NCBI RefSeq assembly: GCF_039543545.1
Contig: NZ_BAABJY010000001.1
Coordinates: forward strand, 248,001-312,000
DNA from: Luteimonas vadosa
GTDB taxonomy: Bacteria; Pseudomonadota; Gammaproteobacteria; Xanthomonadales; Xanthomonadaceae
DNA length: 64,000 nt
Direction: 5' to 3'
Shown one piece after another: positions 41,814 through 50,638 of the stretch. Below the pieces are notes generated by a model. It worked only from the letters and a program-made list of their open reading frames with translations, was not told the DNA's origin and made no database searches. How positions within the stretch are numbered: position 1 is the first letter of the stretch; the number at the start of each line of letters is the position of its first letter. The position numbers were made by a program, and so were the translations under genes.

Positions 41814-42992
41814 ATGAAGAGATGGCTCCTGAGTGCAGCCTGCGCGGCGGCGCTGACGGTCAGCGGTTGCAACACGCCCAGCGACGCGCAACGCACGGCT
41901 GCGGGACCCAGCGCGCCGCAGGCCAGCGCGGACGGTGCCGGGCGGCCGTTCAGCGTCCAGGAATTCGGCGGTTTTTCCGAGCCCTGGGCGATGACCTTCC
42001 TCCCGGATGGGCGGCTGCTGGTCAGCGAAAAGCCCGGCACGCTGCGCGTCGTCGACCCTTCCTCCGGCCGCATGGGCAGCGTCTCGGGGCTGCCGGCGGT
42101 GGACCATGGCGGCCAGGGCGGCCTGGGCGACGTGGTCCTGCACCCCGGCTTCGCCAGCAACCGCCTGCTTTACATCTCCTATGCCGAAGCCGGCGAAAAC
42201 GATACCCGTGGTGCCGCCGTCGCCCGCGGGCGGCTGGATTGCGCGCAGCCCGATGCCTGCACGCTCTCCGGGCTCGAGGTGGTCTGGCGGCAGGTGCCGA
42301 AGGTCGGGGGCCGCGGGCACTACGGCCACCGCATCGCCTTCGACGCCGACGGCAAGTTGTGGATCAGTTCCGGCGAGCGGCAGAAGTTCGATCCGGCGCA
42401 GGACATGTCCGCCAACCTGGGCAAGATCGTCCGCCTCAACGACGATGGCAGCGTGCCAAGCGACAACCCGTTCGCCGACCAGGGCGGCGTCGCCGCGCAG
42501 GTCTGGTCGCTGGGCCATCGCAATCCGCTGGGCCTGGCCTTCGACGCGCAGGGTCGGCTGTGGAACCACGAAATGGGGCCCAAGGGCGGCGACGAGCTCA
42601 ACCTGGTGGAGCGTGGCGCCAACTACGGCTATCCGATCGTCTCCAACGGCGACCATTACGACGGCCGGACGATCCCCGACCACGACACGCGCCCGGAATT
42701 CCGTGCGCCTGCCATCACCTGGAACCCGGTCATCTCGCCCGCGGGCTTCATCATCTACTCGGGCACGCTGTTCGACGGCTGGCGCGGCGATGGTTTCATC
42801 GGCGGCTTGTCGTCCAAGTCCCTCGTGCGGATCGAGTTCGACGGCAAGCAGGCCAGGGAGGCGGAGCGTTGGGACATGGGCGCGCGCATCCGCGAAGTCG
42901 AACAGGGACCCGATGGCGCGATCTGGCTGCTGGAGGACGAGCGGGACGGCTCGCAAGGCCGCTTGCTCAAACTGGTACCCGCGAACGGCTGA
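41814..42992 (+). CDS. PQQ-dependent sugar dehydrogenase (soluble GDH-like), lipoprotein signal
   Basis: 392 residues. The signal peptide ends in a lipobox-like VSGC (Cys19). The six-bladed beta-propeller of soluble aldose sugar dehydrogenases (Asd/YliI type) is recognisable: FSEPWAMTFLPDGRLLVSEKPG, GGQGGLGDVVLHPGF, GHYGHRIAFDADGKLWISSGER (catalytic His and Arg), SLGHRNPLGLAFDAQGRLWNHEMGPKG split over the active site, and AITWNPVISPAGF. Oxidises sugars in the periplasm with PQQ and Ca2+. A second, more distant propeller dehydrogenase is at 45145. Confidence 0.92.
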   Translation: MKRWLLSAACAAALTVSGCNTPSDAQRTAAGPSAPQASADGAGRPFSVQEFGGFSEPWAMTFLPDGRLLVSEKPGTLRVVDPSSGRMGSVSGLPAVDHGGQGGLGDVVLHPGFASNRLLYISYAEAGENDTRGAAVARGRLDCAQPDACTLSGLEVVWRQVPKVGGRGHYGHRIAFDADGKLWISSGERQKFDPAQDMSANLGKIVRLNDDGSVPSDNPFADQGGVAAQVWSLGHRNPLGLAFDAQGRLWNHEMGPKGGDELNLVERGANYGYPIVSNGDHYDGRTIPDHDTRPEFRAPAITWNPVISPAGFIIYSGTLFDGWRGDGFIGGLSSKSLVRIEFDGKQAREAERWDMGARIREVEQGPDGAIWLLEDERDGSQGRLLKLVPANG

Positions 42993-43067
42993 CCCGCCGG
43001 CGTGCCGGCTGCGCGCGCGGGACGCCTCGCGAGGCGGGGTTGCCGACGCGTGTGTCGGCAACACTGG

Positions 43068-43862
43068 CTACGGCGCCGGCCGCTCCGGCTTGATGCCCAT
43101 CGCTTCTCGGTAGCGGGCATGCAGCGCCCGCACCTTGGCGATGTATTCGGACGTCTCGCGGTACGGGGGGACGCCGCCATGGCGCGTGACCGCGCCGATG
43201 CCGGCGTTATAGGCGGCGGCGGCCAGCGTGTGGTCGCCCTTGTAGCGCGTGAGCAGGGCCCGCAGGTGGCGTGCGCCGGCGCGGATCGACTGCCGCGCGG
43301 AGAATGGATCGGCGACCCCGTATTGCGCGGCGACGTCCGGCATCAACTGCATCACGCCCATCGCGCCCTTGGCCGACAGCGCGCGGGCATCGAAACCGCT
43401 CTCGGCATGCGCGACCGCGCGCAACCACGCGTCTTCGATTCCCGCCGCCTTCGCCGCCGCGCGGAACTCGGACGCGTGCGGTTCGAGCCGGGGCCGTCCG
43501 ACCCGACCGAGCCCCGCATGCGCGGGCTCGCCGGGCGGCGTCGTGACGGTGAACTTGAGGTAGACGCGCGAACCCGGCAGCGCGCGGGTGCCGTAGACCA
43601 GCGTCCCGTCCTGTTCCCGCTCGTACAAGGTGCCGCTGAACACGCCGAAGTCACCCCAGAGGTTGGGGGACTCCACCGCGTTGTCGTCGACCTGCCTGGC
43701 CTCGCACCTGGACCCGGGTTCGGGCGCGGTCGAGAGGCTGACGGTGCCGTCGCGCACGCAGCGGTAAATGGTGCGGGCTTGTGCGGGTGGCGACACTGTC
43801 GCCACGCCCACCGCCGTTGCAATCAGGACGAGCCAATGCTTGGCGGGTCGGCGCAATGGCAT
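43068..43862 (-). CDS. Lytic transglycosylase (SLT domain)
   Basis: 264 residues. Signal peptide to about residue 28. The N-terminal region (about 30-115) contains TIYRCVRDGTVSLST, a DUF4124-like start, and probably a Cys pair. The SLT domain (about 130-245) has AVAHAESGFDARALSAKGAMGVMQLMPDVA (catalytic Glu in AHAESGF), GARHLRALLTRYKGD and AAYNAGIGAVTRHGGVPPYRET. It cleaves peptidoglycan with formation of 1,6-anhydro-MurNAc. ATG at 43862 is chosen for the signal peptide. A free-standing periplasmic muramidase; no secretion-system genes nearby. Confidence 0.93.
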   Translation of the reverse strand: MPLRRPAKHWLVLIATAVGVATVSPPAQARTIYRCVRDGTVSLSTAPEPGSRCEARQVDDNAVESPNLWGDFGVFSGTLYEREQDGTLVYGTRALPGSRVYLKFTVTTPPGEPAHAGLGRVGRPRLEPHASEFRAAAKAAGIEDAWLRAVAHAESGFDARALSAKGAMGVMQLMPDVAAQYGVADPFSARQSIRAGARHLRALLTRYKGDHTLAAAAYNAGIGAVTRHGGVPPYRETSEYIAKVRALHARYREAMGIKPERPAP

Positions 43863-43972
43863 GGTCGTCCCCGGTCGCGCGTCGCTTTCCATCGTAGGCC
43901 CCATCCTATGCCCGGAACGACACGGGCAGCCATCTGGCTGCCCGTGCGCGTTGCTGGAGACGGTTTCGCGAT

Positions 43973-44683
43973 TCAGGCGGGCTTGCCGTTGCCCTTGCCG
44001 TTTCCTTTGTGGTCCTTGCCCTTGCCATGGTCAGGGCCCTTGTTGTTGCCGTGGCCCTTGCTGTTGCCGTGGCCCTTGCCGCCGGAGTCCTTGTGGACCC
44101 CCCGCGCCTTCACCTCCGACTTGACCTTGACCGCGTGCTGCCCGGCGCCGGACTTGCCCTTGCCGGCATGGCCGGTGCGGCCCGGACCGCGATCGGACCA
44201 ATCGATGCGCACGTCGCGGTCGACGACACGGACCGGGTAGCCCCAGCGATCGTAGGTGTGGGCGGTGCCGTGCTTCAGCGCGTGGAATTCGCGCGAGCCG
44301 GGCTTGATGCCGTGGCGCTTGGCGATCACGCCCCAACCCTGGCCCGGATTGCGCTCGTACTCGTGCACGATGTCCTGGCAGGGCATCCGCAGGGTCCGTG
44401 CGATGGCACAGGCGTAATAGACGTCGGCAGGCGCCCAGTTACGCCGATCCAGCAGGTCAAGCACCAGCGGCCGCGGCGCGCCGTAGTACGCGGTCAACTC
44501 GTCGACGAAGGGTTCGCGGTAACGATAGCCGTAGTCGTTGATCTCGCCGAGCCGGTTGTCGACCCAGACATCACCGGTGCGGATGTTGTAACCGATCGTT
44601 TGCGCCTGCACGGCGCCGGCCAGTCCGACGCCCAGGCCCAGGGCCAGCGTCAGGGTTGCCAGAGGGAAGCGACGCATACGCAT
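43973..44683 (-). CDS. Secreted protein, paralogue B, with Gly/Lys/His-rich tail
   Basis: 236 residues. Signal peptide to about residue 28 (GAVQAQ). The core (about 30-150) matches the product of 38605-39153 block for block (WVDNRLGEINDYGYRY, DVYYACAIARTLRMPC, WGVIAKRHGIKPGS). This copy adds ALKHGTAHTYDRWGYPV and, from about residue 175, a low-complexity basic tail of repeated GK, GN, GH and HK units (HGNSKGHGNNKGPDHGKGK). AGGAG precedes the ATG. The tail is metal- or polyanion-binding-like in composition. The family is not recognised. Confidence 0.82.
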   Translation of the reverse strand: MRMRRFPLATLTLALGLGVGLAGAVQAQTIGYNIRTGDVWVDNRLGEINDYGYRYREPFVDELTAYYGAPRPLVLDLLDRRNWAPADVYYACAIARTLRMPCQDIVHEYERNPGQGWGVIAKRHGIKPGSREFHALKHGTAHTYDRWGYPVRVVDRDVRIDWSDRGPGRTGHAGKGKSGAGQHAVKVKSEVKARGVHKDSGGKGHGNSKGHGNNKGPDHGKGKDHKGNGKGNGKPA

Positions 44684-45144
44684 GGGAGTGCTCCTAACAC
44701 ATGCCGGGAGGCACCACCCTCGCAACAGACCCATGAATTCGAAGTGATTTCGAGGCGATCCCTCCCTGCCCCGCAGGCATCGTTCATGCGCGCCGCGGAA
44801 TCCACCAGGATGCCTGCCGCTGAAGCCCGTGCCAGCGCGGCATCCCCAGGCCGTCCAGGACCATGACACCCGCGAACGGGTACCAGAGCAGGCGATGCAT
44901 GGGTCAACCTCGCCTGCGCAGCGCCCAGGCCCGGGCGTCGCCTGCGAATGCACCCAGGCGCTCGGGGCGCGGTGGACATTCCGCATGCCCGATGCTTCCG
45001 CACCCGGTGCACTCGCGAGATGCCTCGCGGGGGTGCGCGTCACGGCGCTCGCGCGCGCCCCGCACGCGACGCCTGGCGCGGTTGATGCACGCCCATCACG
45101 CTGTCGGTGTTGCAATCGGGGTCGGCCCGACCCTGGACGCCGCC
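44684..45144. other. 461-bp intergenic region, no gene seen
   Basis: It lies between divergent genes (secreted paralogue B and the lipoprotein dehydrogenase). I see no credible ORF on either strand and no strong hairpin. It should hold both promoters. Confidence 0.6.
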
Positions 45145-46542
45145 ATGAGACTCCCGAGATTCCCGCCGACCCGCGGGTGCGCCCTCGTCGCCCTGGGCGC
45201 AGTGTTGCTTGCCGCACTCTCGGCCTGCACCAGTGACGGCCCGCCGCCGAGCGACTCCACCCAGGGTCCGGCGCCTGCGAGGCCGCTGGCCTATGCCCCC
45301 GGCACCGGCCCGTCGCCGGAATTGCCCGCGCCCGAGGGCTCGCTGATCCCGACCGTGAGGATCGCACCGGCGATTGGCTGGCCGGACGATGGAATGCCGG
45401 TGCCCGCCGATGGATTCTCGGTGACCCCGTTCGCCCGTGGCCTCGATCATCCGCGCACGCTCTACGTCCTGCCCAATGGCGACGTCCTCGTCGCCGAAAC
45501 CAACGCGCCGCCGAAACCCGACGGCGCGAAGGGCATCAAGGGCGCGGTCATGAAGTCGGTCATGAAGAAGGCCGGTGCCGCGGTGCCCAGCGCCGACCGC
45601 ATTACCTTGCTGCGCGACGAGGACGGCGACGGCGTCGCCGAGACGCGGACCGTGTTCCTCGAGAACCTGATGTCGCCTTTCGGCATGGCCCTGGTCGGCG
45701 ACACCTTCTTCGTCGCCAATGCCGACGCCGTGGTGAAGTTTCCCTACAGCACCGGCCAGACCCGCATCGACGCCGCGCCGGAAAAGGTCGCCGACCTGCC
45801 CGGAGGACCGATCAACCACCACTGGACCAAGGCGATGGTCGCCAGTCGAGACGGCAAGCGCCTGTACGTCGGTGTCGGCTCCAACAGCAACGTCGCCGAG
45901 CGGGGCATGGCGGTGGAAGCGATGCGTGCCGCGATCCTCGAGGTCGACCCCGCCACCGGCAGCACGCGCGTCTTTGCCTCGGGATTGCGCAATCCGACCG
46001 CCATGGACTGGCACCCCCGAACGGGCGCGTTGTGGACCGTGGTCAACGAACGCGATGAACTCGGCAACGACCTGGTGCCCGACTACCTGACCTCGGTGCG
46101 CGACGGCGCGTTCTACGGATGGCCGTGGAGTTACTTCGGGCAACACGTCGACACGCGGGTCGAGCCGCGCAACCCGGCGATGGTCGCCAAGGCCGTCGCG
46201 CCGGACTACGCGCTCGGCGCCCACGTCGCGCCGCTGGGTCTTGCGTTTTACACCGGGAGCTTGCTGCCCGCACGCTACCGCGAGGGTGCCTTCATCGGCC
46301 TGCACGGCTCCTGGAACCGGGATCCGCTCAGTGGTTACTCGGTCGCGTTCGTACCATTTTCCAACGGCATCCCGTCCGGCCCCATGGAGGACGTGCTGGG
46401 AAGCTTCGTCAACGAAGAGGGGCAGGCCCGCGGGCGGCCGGTGGGCGTGGCCATCGATGCTCGCGGCGGCGTGCTGGTCGCGGACGACGTCGGCAATGCG
46501 GTGTGGCGGCTGGCCCCGGCGGCGCTGCCGAAGCCGCGCTGA
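45145..46542 (+). CDS. PQQ-type sugar/sorbosone dehydrogenase-like lipoprotein
   Basis: 465 residues from ATG at 45145. Signal with lipobox ALSAC; Pro-rich linker to about residue 75. The beta-propeller has FARGLDHPRTLYVLPNGDVLVAE, NLMSPFGMALVGDTFFVANADAV, NHHWTKAMVASRDGKRLYVGVGSNSN, LRNPTAMDWHPRTGALWTVVNERDE, PLGLAFYTGSLLPARYREG and HGSWNR. These match L-sorbosone dehydrogenase-like PQQ enzymes rather than soluble GDH. Located in the envelope. Adjacent (about 70 bases) to an SDR gene on the same strand. Confidence 0.88.
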   Translation: MRLPRFPPTRGCALVALGAVLLAALSACTSDGPPPSDSTQGPAPARPLAYAPGTGPSPELPAPEGSLIPTVRIAPAIGWPDDGMPVPADGFSVTPFARGLDHPRTLYVLPNGDVLVAETNAPPKPDGAKGIKGAVMKSVMKKAGAAVPSADRITLLRDEDGDGVAETRTVFLENLMSPFGMALVGDTFFVANADAVVKFPYSTGQTRIDAAPEKVADLPGGPINHHWTKAMVASRDGKRLYVGVGSNSNVAERGMAVEAMRAAILEVDPATGSTRVFASGLRNPTAMDWHPRTGALWTVVNERDELGNDLVPDYLTSVRDGAFYGWPWSYFGQHVDTRVEPRNPAMVAKAVAPDYALGAHVAPLGLAFYTGSLLPARYREGAFIGLHGSWNRDPLSGYSVAFVPFSNGIPSGPMEDVLGSFVNEEGQARGRPVGVAIDARGGVLVADDVGNAVWRLAPAALPKPR

Positions 46543-46615
46543 CCGCACCCGGGAATCACGTCGCGTCGACCCCAGCCTTTCCAACATCGTGGACCCGTCC
46601 CTGGGATCACGATCC

Positions 46616-47629
46616 ATGGCCAAGAAGCCACGCGCCGGGAAAGCGGCCAAGAAGCAGGCAACGCCACGCACAGGATCCACGCGCAAGACGGTCGCCACGC
46701 AGCGGCGGATCCAGCGCAAGGCCGATGCCAAGCCTTCGAGCGAGCAAGCGAAGGAACCGGTCCAGGCCGGCACCCGCAAGCAGCCGGTCAACCCGCTGCC
46801 GAAACAGCACCTGGACAAACCCGGCCACGAGCACGCGCTGGACCCGCAGCCCCGCTTCCAGGCGCCGGATTATCGCGGCAGCGGCAAGCTCGAAGGCATG
46901 GCCGCGATCGTCACCGGCGGTGATTCGGGGATCGGCCGCGCCGTCGCGGTGCTGTTCGCCCGCGAAGGCGCCGATGTCGCCGTGTTGTACCTGAGCGAAC
47001 GCAAGGATGCCGAACGGACGCGCAAGCACGTCGAAGCCGAGGGACGCCGCTGCCTGCTGGTCGCGGGCGACGTCAAGGATCCCGCGTTCTGCAAGCGCGC
47101 GGTCGGCAAGGCCGTCAAGGCCTTTGGCCGCCTCGACGTGCTGGTCAACAACGCCGCGTTCCAGCAGCATGTAGACCGCCTCGAGGACCTGGAGGACGCG
47201 CAGCTCCAGGAAACCCTGCAAACCAACATCGCCGGCTACTTCCACATGGCGCGCGCCGCACTGCCACACATGGCCGAAGGCGCCTCGATCATCAACACCG
47301 GCTCCGAGACGGGCATCTTCGGCAGCGGCCACCTGCTGGATTATTCGGCCACCAAGGGCGCCATCCATGCGTTCACGCGGTCCCTCGCCAGCCAGTTGCT
47401 GCCGCGGGGCATTCGCGTCAATTGCGTCGCCCCGGGGCCCGTGTGGACGCCGCTCAACCCCGCCGACAAGTCGGCCGCCGATGTCGCCGACTTCGGCAAG
47501 GACAGCAACATGCATCGCCCGGCGCAGCCCGAGGAGATCTCGCCGGCCTTCGTGTTCCTCGCCTCGCCGGTCACCGCGTCGTACATCAGCGGCGTCGTGT
47601 TGCCGGTGATGGGGGGACCGCAGGGATGA
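46616..47629 (+). CDS. SDR family oxidoreductase with basic N-terminal extension
   Basis: 337 residues. The Rossmann SDR core starts near residue 90: IVTGGDSGIGRAVAVLF, then VLVNNAAF, NTGSETGIFGS and the catalytic YSATKG with preceding Ser, and PGPVWTPLNP near the end. This matches YghA/glucose-and-ribitol-dehydrogenase-like enzymes. The first 75 residues are Lys/Arg/Gln/Ala-rich (KKPRAGKAAKKQ, RRIQRKADAK) and poorly ordered; homologues of this type often carry a shorter N-terminal leader. ATG at 46616 is the first after the preceding gene. NAD(P) preference and substrate are undetermined. Confidence 0.9.
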   Translation: MAKKPRAGKAAKKQATPRTGSTRKTVATQRRIQRKADAKPSSEQAKEPVQAGTRKQPVNPLPKQHLDKPGHEHALDPQPRFQAPDYRGSGKLEGMAAIVTGGDSGIGRAVAVLFAREGADVAVLYLSERKDAERTRKHVEAEGRRCLLVAGDVKDPAFCKRAVGKAVKAFGRLDVLVNNAAFQQHVDRLEDLEDAQLQETLQTNIAGYFHMARAALPHMAEGASIINTGSETGIFGSGHLLDYSATKGAIHAFTRSLASQLLPRGIRVNCVAPGPVWTPLNPADKSAADVADFGKDSNMHRPAQPEEISPAFVFLASPVTASYISGVVLPVMGGPQG

Positions 47630-47659
47630 GCCGCACACGCCGAGCCGTGCGGCTGCGCG

Positions 47660-48568
47660 TCAGTTCCCGGTGGGCGATGTCTCGTAGATGAACTTCACGA
47701 ACTGATCGGGCTTGATGAATCCCTGGCCCATGGCTTGGTCCGTGCCCGCGGTCAGCTTCGCCCCGATCACCTGTTCCAGGCTCTTGCCCTCGGCCTTCAT
47801 CGCTGCGATCGCTTCGCGGTAATCCGCGAGCATCTTGCCGTAGGCGGCGAGACCCGCGCGGTCGCTGCGCTTGCCGTGGCCGGGGACGACCAGCGTCGCG
47901 TCGTCCGCCAGCGCCAGGCCGGCATCCACGGCTGCCAGGAGGCCATCGATGCTGCCGCCGGAGCCGACGTCGATGAAGGGGTAGTTGCCGTTGAAGAACG
48001 TGTCGCCCATGTGCAGCACGTTGGCTTGCTCGAACTTCACCAGAGAGTCGCCATCGGTGTGGGCATCGGCGGCGTGCACGATGCGCACGGTGTCGCCGTT
48101 GAGGTGCAACGTGACCGACTCGGCGAAGGTGACCACCGGCAACGCGGCAGCGGGCGAGGCCTGGACCGTGCGGTCGAACGCGGCCATGAACTGGTCCGTG
48201 CCCATGCGCTTGCGGACGTTGTCATGGGCGACGATGACGGCCCCGGCCTTGCCAAGGGCCTCGTTGCCGCCGGTGTGGTCGCCATGCCAATGGGTGTTGA
48301 TGACGAACCGGACGTCGCCGCCGCCGATCCCGGCCAGCGCGGCGCGTATCTTCGGCACGAGCGGCGCGTACTGGTCGTCGACGATGAAGGTGCCGTCGTC
48401 GCCCACGCTTGCGACGATGTTGCCGCCGGCACCGGTCAGCAGGTGCGTGCTGCCGCGCAGGGGCGCGGCTTTGACCTCGACCTTGGAGAAATCCTGCGCA
48501 GCCGCGGACAGCGGCAGGCAGGCGAGCAGCGAAAGCATGGCTGGGCGGCAGGTACGTGGTAGCGGCAT
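47660..48568 (-). CDS. MBL fold metallo-hydrolase, exported
   Basis: 302 residues. Signal peptide ends near PLSAAAQ. The zinc motif is INTHWHGDHTGGN, with later ligands in HAADAHTDGD, VLHMGDTFFNG and VVPGHG. This is the metallo-beta-lactamase fold in its hydrolase form. Closest by pattern to the cyclase/QPS-type exported MBL proteins found in Xanthomonadaceae; it need not be a beta-lactamase. Convergent with the SDR gene (30 bases between stops). Confidence 0.9.
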   Translation of the reverse strand: MPLPRTCRPAMLSLLACLPLSAAAQDFSKVEVKAAPLRGSTHLLTGAGGNIVASVGDDGTFIVDDQYAPLVPKIRAALAGIGGGDVRFVINTHWHGDHTGGNEALGKAGAVIVAHDNVRKRMGTDQFMAAFDRTVQASPAAALPVVTFAESVTLHLNGDTVRIVHAADAHTDGDSLVKFEQANVLHMGDTFFNGNYPFIDVGSGGSIDGLLAAVDAGLALADDATLVVPGHGKRSDRAGLAAYGKMLADYREAIAAMKAEGKSLEQVIGAKLTAGTDQAMGQGFIKPDQFVKFIYETSPTGN

Positions 48569-48680
48569 CTCGTGACTCCTTGCGAAGGGCCTCCACCCAT
48601 GTTCACGCCTGCAGCACCGCCCCGCAAGCCGACGACCGGGCGCAAGGCGCGGCGCCTGCGACAGCGGCGCCGCTGGGCGC

Positions 48681-49355
48681 TCACTCCGGCGCCGATGCGT
48701 ACTTGGCCTTCATGAAGTTGTGGTAGATCCAGCCATAGCGCTGGTACCAGTCGTCCTGCCCGTAATGCTCGGCTTCGCACTGGCCAAGCTGCTTGAGCGA
48801 TCGTTCCAGGTTGCCCAGGTAGTCGCCGGCCTTGCTGGTGTAGGTCTTCTTGAGCTTCTCGACCGCTTCCTTGATCTGCGGCTTGCCCTGCAACTGCCAC
48901 GACAGGCCGGTGACGGCATGGATGCCTGATGCGCTGTCGCCGAACGCCATCGCCGAATTGGCCATCTTCACGTTGGCCGCCGTGATGCAGCGTGCGCGCT
49001 CGATGTAGAAGCGGTTGAAGTCGATCTGCTTCACCGCCCGCTCGTAGCACTGGCGGCAGTCGTCGCGTTCGGCGCACTGCGACGGCACCGTGGGTCCGGA
49101 GGCATCGGTGTAGGCGGAGCCGCAAGCCGCTTCCTCGGCGTGCAGGGACTCCACGTTCCGCAGCAGGTCATCGGCATTTCGGGCGACGCCGATCGCCTTG
49201 CTGTCGGAAAAGATCTCGACCAGGTCGAGCCGTTCCGACACCTGCATGCCGTCGCTGAAACTGCCATAGCTGCCTTCGACGGGGCCATCGGCCGACCGCA
49301 GCGGCAGGACGACCACGCACAGCGCGAGTGCCGCGAGCGTTCGATGCATCCTCAT
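48681..49355 (-). CDS. Exported Cys-rich protein of unknown function, coupled to membrane protein
   Basis: 224 residues. Signal peptide (ALCVVVLPLRSADG). Six or more Cys are visible (ACGSAYT, PSQCAERDDCRQCYERA, ARCITAANV, LGQCEAEHYGQ), suggesting disulfides. The middle is helical and lysine-rich (IKEAVEKLKKTYTSKAGDYLG). ATG overlaps the upstream gene stop (ATGA), so it is translated with the 49352-49945 protein. No family recognised; a CxxxxxCxxC block suggests metal or redox chemistry as one option. Confidence 0.7.
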   Translation of the reverse strand: MRMHRTLAALALCVVVLPLRSADGPVEGSYGSFSDGMQVSERLDLVEIFSDSKAIGVARNADDLLRNVESLHAEEAACGSAYTDASGPTVPSQCAERDDCRQCYERAVKQIDFNRFYIERARCITAANVKMANSAMAFGDSASGIHAVTGLSWQLQGKPQIKEAVEKLKKTYTSKAGDYLGNLERSLKQLGQCEAEHYGQDDWYQRYGWIYHNFMKAKYASAPE

Positions 49356-49945
49356 GTCGATTTCCTCCTCGCGATCATGGCGGCCAAGGCGGCGACAACC
49401 ACGAGCACGGCGCCCGCGATCGCCCAGCGCAGCCACGAGCGGCCTTCCTCCCCGCCGTCGAATTCGCTGGCCTTGACCACGACCGGCACCATCGCGGGCC
49501 TGGTTTCCTCGGCGACCCAGACCAGCAGGCGGTACGGCGTGCCGGCCTGCTTCGCGGTCACCGAGACCTGGAATTCGCCCTCGGTGCGGAACAGGTAGCT
49601 GAGGATGTCGCCGTCGGTGCTGCCGCGGCGCAGCGGCTCCTCCCAGCTGTACTTGGTGATGTCCATCGCCACCTGCCGGCCCGCGTCCACCGGGCGCAGG
49701 GCGACGCCCACGGGCGTCATGTAGCTGATGCCCTCGAGCAGGAAGCGCTGCGGCACCGGGCCCGCCTCTCCCTTGACCACCACGGCCTTGCCATCCTCGA
49801 CGCCCTGCAGCTGCCGGGGCTGCAGCCGGAGCGTGACCGGCTTGGCTTCGTCGGCCGCGCTAGCCGGTTGCGGCGCGAATCCGATCGCGCACGTGGCCAT
49901 CGCAGCGGCCAGGATCACCCTTGATTGGATCGTCACCACGTTCAC
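49352..49945 (-). CDS. Exported/membrane-anchored protein, first gene of a coupled pair
   Basis: 197 residues. Signal peptide (ILAAAMATCAIGFAPQPASA), a beta-rich domain (about 30-160: VTLRLQPRQLQGV, VAMDITKYSWEEPL, GEFQVSVTAKQAGTPYRLLVWVAEE), and a C-terminal membrane helix (WAIAGAVLVVVAALAAMIARR) with a basic end. The layout is periplasmic domain plus inner-membrane anchor. It overlaps the next gene by 4 bases. I recognise no family; together the pair looks like an envelope module. Confidence 0.7.
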   Translation of the reverse strand: MNVVTIQSRVILAAAMATCAIGFAPQPASAADEAKPVTLRLQPRQLQGVEDGKAVVVKGEAGPVPQRFLLEGISYMTPVGVALRPVDAGRQVAMDITKYSWEEPLRRGSTDGDILSYLFRTEGEFQVSVTAKQAGTPYRLLVWVAEETRPAMVPVVVKASEFDGGEEGRSWLRWAIAGAVLVVVAALAAMIARRKST

Positions 49946-50088
49946 CCCGGACCACGGCAGGCGGGCCTTTCCCTAGCCAACGTCGAATCGCCGCGAAACC
50001 TGCCAAGCGGGTGCTTGCGGGGGCCACGCAGGCCCGAAAACGGATGTCGGCACGCCCTGGCGTCGCCGGCCCGGGCCCGTCCTGTCCG

Positions 50089-50598
50089 CTAGCGCGGAGC
50101 GCCCATGAAATCCTGCTTCCCGAGCATGACGCCGGCCTGCCGGAGCAAGGCGTAGGTGGTGGTGCAATGGAAGAACAGGTTTGGCAACGAGAAGTGCAGC
50201 AGGTAGGCCTGGCCGTCGAATTCCAGCTCGCCGCTGCGCAGCTTGAGCTTGACCTGCCGTCCCTCGCTGCCGTCGATCTGGGCGGCGGTGAACGACTGCA
50301 GGTAGTCGGTGGCCCGGTCGATCCGCGAATAGAGTTGGTCGAACGTGGTCTCGTCGTCGTCGAACGGCATCGGGTCCACGCCCGCCAGCCGCGCGGCGCC
50401 GTTCTTGGCCAGGTCGGTGGCGATCTGCACCTGCCGCACCAGCGGGAACATGTCCGGCGCCAGCCGCGCCTGCAGCAGCATCCCGGGCTCGTAGCCCATG
50501 GCCGTCGCGTGCGCCTCGCCCTTGCGCAACACGCTGCCCAGGTTGGACAGCGCGCGCAGGAACACGGGCACGGACGCCTGGTACATCGAAATCGTCAT
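50089..50598 (-). CDS. DUF1993 family protein
   Basis: 169 residues. All-helical cytoplasmic protein of the DinB-like DUF1993 family. MTISMYQASVPVFLRALSNLG is the family opening, followed by LLQARLAPDMFPLVRQVQIATD and the C-terminal LLHFSLPNLFFHCTTTYALLR with its conserved His. Function unknown; the fold is that of DinB/YfiT four-helix proteins that often bind metal. Located 40 bases after a host-attachment-type gene on the same strand. Confidence 0.9.
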   Translation of the reverse strand: MTISMYQASVPVFLRALSNLGSVLRKGEAHATAMGYEPGMLLQARLAPDMFPLVRQVQIATDLAKNGAARLAGVDPMPFDDDETTFDQLYSRIDRATDYLQSFTAAQIDGSEGRQVKLKLRSGELEFDGQAYLLHFSLPNLFFHCTTTYALLRQAGVMLGKQDFMGAPR

Positions 50599-50638
50599 GG
50601 CGATGTCCTCGCTTTGGCGCGGGGGCCGATCCCTAGGT

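Noticed and set aside
43973..44160. CRISPR-like or satellite repeats
   Set aside because: The repetition is in-frame Gly/Lys/His coding sequence of a secreted protein, without fixed repeat-spacer units. No CRISPR array or cas gene is seen in the window.
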